This document shows positions 31,575 through 36,960 of a stretch of DNA of 36,960 nt, piece by piece. This stretch comes from Actinomycetota bacterium. GTDB lineage: Bacteria > Actinomycetota > Actinomycetes > Actinomycetales > Kineosporiaceae. The translations under genes were made by a program, and so were the position numbers. Each line of letters opens with the position of its first letter. Within the stretch, counting starts at the first letter, position 1. Under the pieces are notes generated by a model. The model searched no databases, was not told where the DNA came from, and was given only the letters and a program-made list of their open reading frames with translations. The stretch spans positions 1 to 36,960 of the forward strand of contig JAUPKQ010000181.1 in the NCBI GenBank assembly GCA_030837345.1. The letters are read 5' to 3'.

Positions 31575-31682
31575 GGAAGCGCGCCCGTGAACGACATGGA
31601 AAGGCCCCGAGTCCTCTCGGGGAACTATTCAACCGAGCAGCCCGACGACGACCCCGATTCGTCACGCCCCGTTCACCTTTAG

Positions 31683-31698
31683 CGTGATCTGGATCACA
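31683..31698. promoter_or_regulatory. CRP/GlxR-like site
   Basis: CGTGATCTGGATCACA matches the CRP-family consensus TGTGA-N6-TCACA at all but the first position and has a perfect GTGATC/GATCAC core. It is 109 bases upstream of the Pit start, so it could activate Pit, or act on the opposite-strand gene at 32053. Confidence 0.5.
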
Positions 31699-31899
31699 TT
31701 TCCCCTCCGCCGGGGAGCGTGAGGAGACAGGGTGTGACGCCCCCACCTGGGACCCAGACCCCCACCACCACACCGGTGGGCGATCCCGGTCACGAAACAG
31801 AGGGAGCCGTCCACCTCAAACCTACCCATACACCGACATTTCCCATCAATTGCCGTCGGTTCTGTGATCTTGTCGTCACACAGGTGAACTTGCCCCTAT

Positions 31900-31929
31900 T
31901 GTCGGGAACGAAACTGTCAGGAACGAAAG
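31900..31929. repeat. Tandem 15-bp repeat
   Basis: TGTCGGGAACGAAAC (31900-31914) is followed directly by TGTCAGGAACGAAAG (31915-31929), 13 of 15 identical. It lies about 125-155 bases upstream of the gene at 32053 and could be a regulator-binding array. Confidence 0.55.
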
Positions 31930-31955
31930 GCTTGCACCCTGCTTAATCGAGCGGA

Positions 31956-31986
31956 AACAATGCTCGAAGGCCCCAGAACAATGCTC
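31956..31986. repeat. AACAATGCTC direct repeat, 21-base spacing
   Basis: AACAATGCTC occurs at 31956-31965 and 31977-31986. The start-to-start spacing of 21 bases puts both copies on one DNA face, which suits a direct-repeat-binding regulator. A TTGCAC (31932-31937) upstream could be a -35 whose -10 overlaps the first copy. Confidence 0.45.
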
Positions 31987-32052
31987 ACGCACACGATCCG
32001 CCACAAGGACGCAGCCACGCTCGCCCGCCCGCCCGAGTGACGAGGTGATCCC

Positions 32053-32289
32053 ATGCATCCCGACGAACTCGCCGACCTGGTCGCCCATCTGCACGAGCGC
32101 TACCCCCGTTACCCCCGGCCGACGCTGGAGCGATTGGTCAGGCGGGTCGCGTCACAGTACGAGGACGCCCAGGTGGCCGCCTTCGTCCCGATTCTCGTCC
32201 AGCGCCAGGTCAGCGAACAGCTTGAGTACACCGAGACGATCACCGTTCCGGACACCGAGGATCACCGCCCCCGTCACCTGAGTTCTTGA
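32053..32289 (+). CDS. Small three-helix-bundle protein
   Basis: The protein has 78 residues from ATG 32053, with GAGGTGA at 32042-32048. It is predicted all-helical: HPDELADLVAHLHERYP, PTLERLVRRVASQYEDAQ, FVPILVQRQVSEQL. The pattern (xDLVxHLxxRYPxxPxxxLERLVRxxxxxYExAxVxxFVPILVxRxxxEQL) matches the short actinobacterial three-helix-bundle dimerisation proteins. No function is established. It stands alone between repeat-rich intergenic regions. Confidence 0.8.
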   Translation: MHPDELADLVAHLHERYPRYPRPTLERLVRRVASQYEDAQVAAFVPILVQRQVSEQLEYTETITVPDTEDHRPRHLSS

Positions 32290-32550
32290 TCACGGCGAGA
32301 TCACCCGCGAGGAGCCGGGGCGGGACCCCGGCCAGGTCGCCGGTGACATTCTCGCCCTCGGAATGCCTTGCCCCACCGGGTCCCCCGGGACGACCGAACA
32401 ACTCCGGGCCGCAATACCTCCACCCGTTCCCGCCATACACTCGGCCGTATCGCGAGGGCGGATCGGGACACCGGGCGCACCGCGCCCTCTCCCGACGGGA
32501 AGCATGTTGTTCCCCCTGCCCCCTAGAGATGGAATGGAGCTAGCCCTACC

Positions 32551-32724
32551 ATGTCGCAGGGGGCCAACTCCCCGGCGGATTCAATCTCCGAAACGGCCCC
32601 GGCAACGCGGCGGGAGCGACCCCGGCCAGTCATTGCCCACCGTGAGCACATCACCGTATGGGGCGTCGTTGCATTGGCACATTGTGGTGATTCTCACTAC
32701 CACACCACTCTCGGGAGGGCGTAA
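32551..32724 (+). CDS. Possible small protein or 5' gene stub, 57 residues
   Basis: An ATG at 32551 opens a frame with natural composition: MSQGANSPADSISETAPATR, then a basic stretch RERPRPVIAHREH and a hydrophobic start ITVWGVVALAH before it turns into an odd His-rich end. It looks like the beginning of a membrane protein cut short. A GGAG lies 11 bases upstream. The start sits beside a hairpin (CCCCCTGC 32512-32519 with GCAGGGGG 32556-32563) that would hide it in mRNA. It may be chance. Confidence 0.3.
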   Translation: MSQGANSPADSISETAPATRRERPRPVIAHREHITVWGVVALAHCGDSHYHTTLGRA

Positions 32725-32756
32725 GCTCGCCACCTCCACCCGCTGTGGTCACCACA
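32683..32756. promoter_or_regulatory. Pair of TGTGGT/ACCACA inverted repeats (putative operator of the efflux operon)
   Basis: TGTGGT (32683-32688) pairs with ACCACA (32699-32704), and TGTGGTCACCACA (32744-32756) is a compact palindrome of the same half-site. The two sites are about 60 bases apart, roughly 190-260 bases upstream of the adaptor gene. Repeated use of one half-site suggests a specific DNA-binding protein. No regulator gene is adjacent. Confidence 0.5.
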
Positions 32757-32904
32757 CCATCACCCACAGTACCGGCGTGGCGCATTCCTCGATCTTGAAT
32801 CGCGTCATCCCTGCAGGTGAGAGCCCCCTTGGGCGCAATGTGACACATCCTGATGCAACAACGCAGAGCACCTCGTGTGATTCAAGAACGCGTCAAGATG
32901 CAGT

Positions 32905-32935
32905 TTGACAATCCTCCGATCACATTGCGAGTCTC
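32905..32935 (+). promoter_or_regulatory. Candidate promoter of the adaptor/RND operon, possibly leaderless
   Basis: A perfect -35 TTGACA lies at 32905-32910. The -10 at 17-19 bases is weak (around GAGTCT 32929-32935). Because ATG 32942 has no ribosome site upstream, transcription starting at or just before the ATG would give a leaderless mRNA, which is common in actinomycetes. Confidence 0.35.
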
Positions 32936-32941
32936 CGTTTC

Positions 32942-34579
32942 ATGACCCTTCCTTCGACCCGCCCTCGAGGGCAGGGCTCTGCCACCGCGAAAGTTGCCTC
33001 CACCGGTCCCAGTGGCCAACGGATCGCTGCCTGGGTAGCCCAGGGAACGGTCGTGGCGGTCGGCATCGCCTGCGTGGTCTGGGCCTTCGGATTCTTCAAC
33101 GGCGGGGAATCGGACAAGACCGCCGGGCAAGGGGATTCCTCGGCGGCCGCCCTCTCGGTCAGCACGGCGAGCATCGAACGCGGTTCCATCGAGGGGAAGG
33201 CACACCTCACCGGAAGCGTCGAATCGGCCGATCCCTACCAGGTGATGCCGTCGGTGTCCGGCAAACTGACCACTCTCCGCGTCAACGAGGGAATGAAGGT
33301 CAAGGAAGGGCAGGTGCTCGCGACCCTGCTCGACCTCGACGGCACCCTGGCGGGCGCGGCCGCGACGGCTCAGGCGAACCATGCCAAGGCCCGCCTGGAG
33401 CTTGAGGACCTTGAGAACCCGACGGCCGACTCCCTCCAGGTGGCGCAGGCCAAGGCCGCGGTGAAGTCGGCACAGGAGGTGCTCGACAACGCGCGCCGCG
33501 ACCGCGACAAGGCGCAGACCAGCTACGACAAGGCGAAGGCCGAGGCGGACGCCGCCAAGGACGAGGTCGAGGACGAGAAGGCCGACGCCAAGGAGGAGGC
33601 CTCCAAGAGCGCCCGCAGCCAGGCCGCGACGCCGTCCGGCAGCGCCTCCGCGGGGGCGACGAACGCGCAGGCAGCCAACGCGCCAGCGGCCAACGCCGCC
33701 GGTGGCTCGGCGTCCGACGAACTGGCCGAGGCGACGGCCGACCTGACCAAGGCGGAGGGGAAGCGCGACTCCGCCAAGGTGAACCGGGACGCCAGGCGCG
33801 ACGCCGTCACCAAGGCCGAGGAGGCCCTGCACTCGGCCGAGAGGACCCTGGACACCTTCCGGAACATCGCCCCGGCCCAGCGGACGAAGATCGAGATCGC
33901 CCGGGCCCAGGTCGACGCCGCGCGGACCCAGCTGGCCATCGCCAAACGTAACCTCGCCTCGCTGATCGTCCGAGCGCCCGCGGACGGCACCGTCACGACC
34001 CTCCCGCAGAAGGTCGGCACGACGGTGAACGCGACGAGCGTCATCGCCCAGCTCGACACGGGGGGTTTCGAGGTGACGGCGTCGGCTGACTCCGTCATCG
34101 CCGCCTCGCTCCAGAGCCACCCGAACCTGACCGCCGACGCGACGATCGGATCGGCGAAGATCAAGGCCAAGCTCAAGGTGGTCTCACCGACGACGAACGC
34201 CGCGTCCGACCAGACCGAGGTGACGTTCACCCTGCTGCCGGGCAAGACCGTCATCCGTCCCGGATCGACGGCCGGCGTCGACATCCTCCTGCCCGACGCC
34301 AAGGGGCTCGTCGTCCCGGCGTCGGCGATCATCAACGACGGCACCGACACCGTCGTCTACGTCGCCAAGGAGCCGGAGGCGGCCGGCGCCGACCCCAACC
34401 GCCGGGAGACGACCGTGCACCGCGTCAAGGTCAACCTGGGAGCCGCCGACTCTACGCACGCGGTGGTCTTCGGTGACGGCGTCGCCGCGGGCAGCCAGGT
34501 GGTCACCACGGGTCAGACGCAGCTGTCGGAGGGCGCGAAGGTCCAGATCCTGCCGAGCCAGCCGGAGTCCTCCCAGTGA
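32942..34579 (+). CDS. HlyD/RND-type membrane-fusion (adaptor) protein
   Basis: The protein has 545 residues. After a basic Thr/Ser-rich start comes one TM (VAQGTVVAVGIACVVWAFGFF, about 32-52). A biotinyl-lipoyl half-motif follows (SGKLTTLRVNEGMKVKEGQVLATL), then a very long coiled coil (about 160-340) interrupted by an Ala/Ser/Asn-rich insert (SAGATNAQAANAPAANAAGG). The second lipoyl half is LIVRAPADGTVTTLPQKVG, and beta-barrel domains follow (to about 540). These proteins dock to the pump and extend its path across the cell envelope. The stop overlaps the pump's GTG (GTGA). The lack of a ribosome site suggests leaderless translation. Confidence 0.9.
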   Translation: MTLPSTRPRGQGSATAKVASTGPSGQRIAAWVAQGTVVAVGIACVVWAFGFFNGGESDKTAGQGDSSAAALSVSTASIERGSIEGKAHLTGSVESADPYQVMPSVSGKLTTLRVNEGMKVKEGQVLATLLDLDGTLAGAAATAQANHAKARLELEDLENPTADSLQVAQAKAAVKSAQEVLDNARRDRDKAQTSYDKAKAEADAAKDEVEDEKADAKEEASKSARSQAATPSGSASAGATNAQAANAPAANAAGGSASDELAEATADLTKAEGKRDSAKVNRDARRDAVTKAEEALHSAERTLDTFRNIAPAQRTKIEIARAQVDAARTQLAIAKRNLASLIVRAPADGTVTTLPQKVGTTVNATSVIAQLDTGGFEVTASADSVIAASLQSHPNLTADATIGSAKIKAKLKVVSPTTNAASDQTEVTFTLLPGKTVIRPGSTAGVDILLPDAKGLVVPASAIINDGTDTVVYVAKEPEAAGADPNRRETTVHRVKVNLGAADSTHAVVFGDGVAAGSQVVTTGQTQLSEGAKVQILPSQPESSQ

Positions 34580-36960
34580 ACCTGACCCGTTTCCTCGTCG
34601 GGCGGCCCTGGCTGACAACGATGCCCTTCGGGGCCATCGCCCTGATCGGCGCCGTCTCCCTCACCCAGCTGCCGGTCAGCGACATGCCGAGCGTGACGTG
34701 GCCAGGGCTGATCGTCATGACGTCCGCCCCGGGCAGCAGCGCGGAATCCGTCAAGCACGACGTCACCGACAAGATCGAGGACGCGATCAGCGAACTCGGG
34801 TCGGTCAAGGAGATCGTGGGGGTCAGCTCCACCGGCTCGTCGACCCTCCAGGTCACCCTGACGACCGGCACCGACGTCAACGTCGCCGCGGCCGACCTCA
34901 CCCAGGCGATCAACGGCGTCAAGAGCCAGATGCCCAAGTCCGTCGACAGCCCCCAGGTCATTAAGATCAACTTCTCCGGCGGTCCCGTCCTGACCGCCAA
35001 CTTCACCGGCGCCGACCTCAGCAAGATCTCGGACACCCTCGACCGCGGTATCGCCCCGATGATCAGGCTGGCCGACGGCGTCGGCAGCGTCAGCCTCTCC
35101 GGCGACCGTCCGAGCATCACCAACGTCGTCCTCAAACCGGACCGTCTGACCGCCCGCGGCCTGACGGTCGGCCAGGTCACGACCGCGATCCAGAGCGGCA
35201 ACCAATCCTCGGACGCCGGGGCCGTCGACGCCGGAGGCCTCGACGCCTCGGTCCGCCTGGCCGATCGTGCCGCGACGCGCCAGGAACTCGGGCGTCTCGT
35301 CATCGGAGCGAGCGGCGGGAACCAGGTCAAACTCTCGGACGTCGCGGCGCTCTACGACGCTCCGGAGAAAGCGACGTCCGACTCGCGCGTCAACGGAGTC
35401 CAGACCGTCAGTCTCTCGGTCACCCCGAAGACCGGCTCGAACGTCGTCGAGGTGGCGACCGCGGCCCGCAAGGTGCTGGACAAGGCGAAGGCGCAGCTGC
35501 CCCCCGGCACGCAGACGACCATCACCATGGACCGGTCGGTGTACATCGAGGAGTCGGTGTACGCCACCGCGATGGACCTGATGCTCGCCGTCCTGCTCGC
35601 CTCCCTCGTCGTCCTGATCTTCCTCCAGTCGTTCCGCCAGACGATCATCGTTCTGATCGCGATCCCGACGTCCCTGCTGGCCACCACCTTCATGATGAAC
35701 GTGATGGACTTCAGCATCGACATCGTGACGCTGCTCGCGATGAGCCTGCTGATCGGCATCCTCGTCGACGACGCGGTCGTCGTCCTCGAGAACATCACCC
35801 GACATCTGGCGATGGGGAAGAGCCTGGAGGACGCGGCGGTCGAAGGGCGGACCGAGATCGGCGGCGCCGCCGTCGCCCTGACCCTCGTCGACGTCGTCGT
35901 CTTCTTGCCGATCGCGGTGTCCGGCGGGCTGATGGCGGACATCCTGATCGAGCTGGCGCTCACCGTCGTGGTCGCCACCTTGTTCAGCCTGCTCGTCTCG
36001 TTCACTCTCACCCCGATGCTGGCCGCCCGGTGGCTCAAGCCGGTCGACCACGACGCGCTCAACCCGCTCGCCAAGATCTTCAACCGCGGGTTCCACCTGC
36101 TGGAGGTCGGCTACGTCGCGCTCCTGCGGGCGTCCCTGAGGCACCGGATCACCGTCATGATCGCCGGGACCTGCGTCCTGTTCGCCGTCGTCGGCATCGT
36201 CTACACCGGCAAGATCGGCATGGGCGCCATGCCCGACGTGGACAACGGTGAGCTCAGCGCCACCGTGACGATGCCCTCGGGCTCCACCCTCGAAAGCCGC
36301 GGAAAGACGCTCGCGCAGGTCTCGGGCCGTCTGAAGGGCATCCCCGACGTGGTGACGATCTACGGCCGGACCGGTAAGGGCGACATCTACAGCTCGTCCA
36401 ACACCATCTCGATGACCCTGATCCTCACGGACAAGACCAAGCGGGCCCAGTCCCTCGACACCATCAAGGAACGGGTCTCGGCAGAGCTCGACCGCATCCC
36501 CGGCGGGCAGAGCTCGCTCTCCAGCAACGGACAAGGCGGAGGTGGCTCCTCCAGCGTCGCCGTCGAGATCACCGGCCCGGGGCTGCCCGTCCTGGAGAAC
36601 CTGAGCCGGGACGTCATGGCCCGTCTCAAGCAGCGCCCCGAGCTGGTCGGGGTCACCTCCGACATCTCCGACCGCACGCCGAGCTGGGACATCGACATCG
36701 ACTCCGAAGCCGCCGCCAGGCTCGGCGTCTCCCCGGAGTCCATCCTCACCACGGTCGCCGCCGTCACCAACACCACCTCGACGACCAGCACCCTGAAGAC
36801 GGCCGCGGGCCTCGACCAGGACGTCAAGGTCACGCTCTTCACCGGGGACCAGGGCGTCGGCATCACCGAGCTCAAGGCGCTGCCGGTCGCGGTCAAGCCC
36901 GGCGGAGGCGACGCCGCCAGTGCCGGAGCCGCCGGCGCGGGCGCGGGCGGCGCGGGGGCC
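34576..36960 (+). CDS. RND-family efflux permease (ACR_tran/HAE1-like), 3' end beyond the window
   Basis: GTG 34576 overlaps the adaptor stop by four bases; 795 codons are seen of an expected 1000-1100. Features: TM1 (TMPFGAIALIGAVSLTQLPV), first porter domain (SAESVKHDVTDKIEDAI, MPKSVDSPQVIKINFSGGPV), then the TM2-6 block. In TM4 the proton-relay pair is intact (GILVDDAVVVLEN). The second large outside domain begins near IGMGAMPDVDNGELS. The visible end is a Gly/Ala-rich insert (ASAGAAGAGAGG). In a monoderm actinomycete such a pump has no outer-membrane channel, as for Bacillus SwrC/YerP. Likely roles are export of a hydrophobic product or lipid. Confidence 0.92.
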   Translation, partial: MNLTRFLVGRPWLTTMPFGAIALIGAVSLTQLPVSDMPSVTWPGLIVMTSAPGSSAESVKHDVTDKIEDAISELGSVKEIVGVSSTGSSTLQVTLTTGTDVNVAAADLTQAINGVKSQMPKSVDSPQVIKINFSGGPVLTANFTGADLSKISDTLDRGIAPMIRLADGVGSVSLSGDRPSITNVVLKPDRLTARGLTVGQVTTAIQSGNQSSDAGAVDAGGLDASVRLADRAATRQELGRLVIGASGGNQVKLSDVAALYDAPEKATSDSRVNGVQTVSLSVTPKTGSNVVEVATAARKVLDKAKAQLPPGTQTTITMDRSVYIEESVYATAMDLMLAVLLASLVVLIFLQSFRQTIIVLIAIPTSLLATTFMMNVMDFSIDIVTLLAMSLLIGILVDDAVVVLENITRHLAMGKSLEDAAVEGRTEIGGAAVALTLVDVVVFLPIAVSGGLMADILIELALTVVVATLFSLLVSFTLTPMLAARWLKPVDHDALNPLAKIFNRGFHLLEVGYVALLRASLRHRITVMIAGTCVLFAVVGIVYTGKIGMGAMPDVDNGELSATVTMPSGSTLESRGKTLAQVSGRLKGIPDVVTIYGRTGKGDIYSSSNTISMTLILTDKTKRAQSLDTIKERVSAELDRIPGGQSSLSSNGQGGGGSSSVAVEITGPGLPVLENLSRDVMARLKQRPELVGVTSDISDRTPSWDIDIDSEAAARLGVSPESILTTVAAVTNTTSTTSTLKTAAGLDQDVKVTLFTGDQGVGITELKALPVAVKPGGGDAASAGAAGAGAGGAGA

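Larger units (their letters stand above)
31575..32052. other. Divergent regulatory stretch, 478 bases
   Basis: This holds the promoters of the Pit gene (minus) and of the small helical-protein gene (plus). No gene is seen. It contains a CRP-like palindrome (31683-31698), a tandem 15-bp repeat (31900-31929) and a 10-bp direct repeat spaced by 21 bases (31956-31986). Confidence 0.55.
32290..32941. other. Intergenic stretch with inverted repeats and one small open frame
   Basis: These 652 bases precede the adaptor/RND operon. The stretch is less GC-rich, with a hairpin at 32512-32563, a possible 57-residue frame at 32551, TGTGGT/ACCACA inverted repeats (32683-32756) and a perfect TTGACA at 32905. 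Other open frames here look non-coding. Confidence 0.5.

Noticed and set aside
29494-31590. A 698-codon plus-strand frame opposite the TetR and Pit genes
   Set aside because: It is an antisense shadow. Both minus-strand genes carry conserved family motifs and there is a hairpin terminator between them.
32512-32563. Known structured RNA (6C RNA, SRP RNA or ydaO riboswitch)
   Set aside because: The hairpin is simple and lacks the C-rich loops, SRP Alu/S-domain motifs or ydaO core. It is better treated as a local stem near a possible small open frame.

Overview
The window is about 37 kb of very GC-rich DNA (my visual estimate is about 70 percent) with frequent GTG starts and 4-base GTGA/ATGA gene overlaps. 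It also carries an F420-type reductase, an NrtR-type Nudix regulator, EspC-like/type VII-like small proteins and multidomain Ser/Thr kinases. Together these point to an actinomycete (Actinomycetota). I do not assign a genus. No rRNA, tRNA, CRISPR array or intact insertion sequence was found.

Layout. (1) 1-2533: a compact cassette of a nucleoside phosphorylase-fold nucleosidase, a two-helix membrane protein with a PLD-like C-terminal domain, and a Nudix/NrtR-type ADP-ribose-responsive regulator. It looks like a nucleotide-signalling or defence unit. (2) 2534-6032: accessory genes (PH-domain membrane protein, methyltransferase, F420-type reductase) mixed with remnants: a 5' gene stub, a nonsense-truncated hemerythrin gene, an 89-bp MITE-like element and the first copy of a long palindromic repeat. 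(3) 6033-9540: a GGDEF/EAL protein, a TetR regulator and a truncated methyltransferase behind a palindromic operator. The second palindromic repeat copy closes this segment. (4) 9540-22137: a secreted GH9 cellulase with a CBM3-like module, a 1655-residue kinase/ATPase/GAF/GGDEF regulator, and an exopolysaccharide set (Wzz/BY-kinase-like, Wzy/O-antigen-ligase-like, right-handed beta-helix). (5) 22350-25357: four overlapping genes of type VII-secretion character. (6) 25448-31574: a metallophosphatase lipoprotein, a DUF436 protein, an ABC-2 exporter with its TetR regulator, and a Pit phosphate permease. (7) 32053-36960: a small helical protein, a 652-base stretch rich in inverted repeats, and an adaptor/RND efflux pair. 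The pump gene runs off the window.

How the genes may work together. Two diguanylate cyclase-type regulators bracket the cellulase and adjoin the exopolysaccharide genes, which suggests cyclic-di-GMP control of the cell surface (inference). The two TetR genes each sit beside an inverted repeat that could be their own operator. The best candidates for an undescribed system are the nucleosidase/membrane/Nudix cassette, whose first protein begins with a Gly/Ser-rich beta-prone motif reminiscent of bacterial amyloid signalling sequences, and the four-gene type VII-like operon, whose large protein has no recognisable toxin domain.
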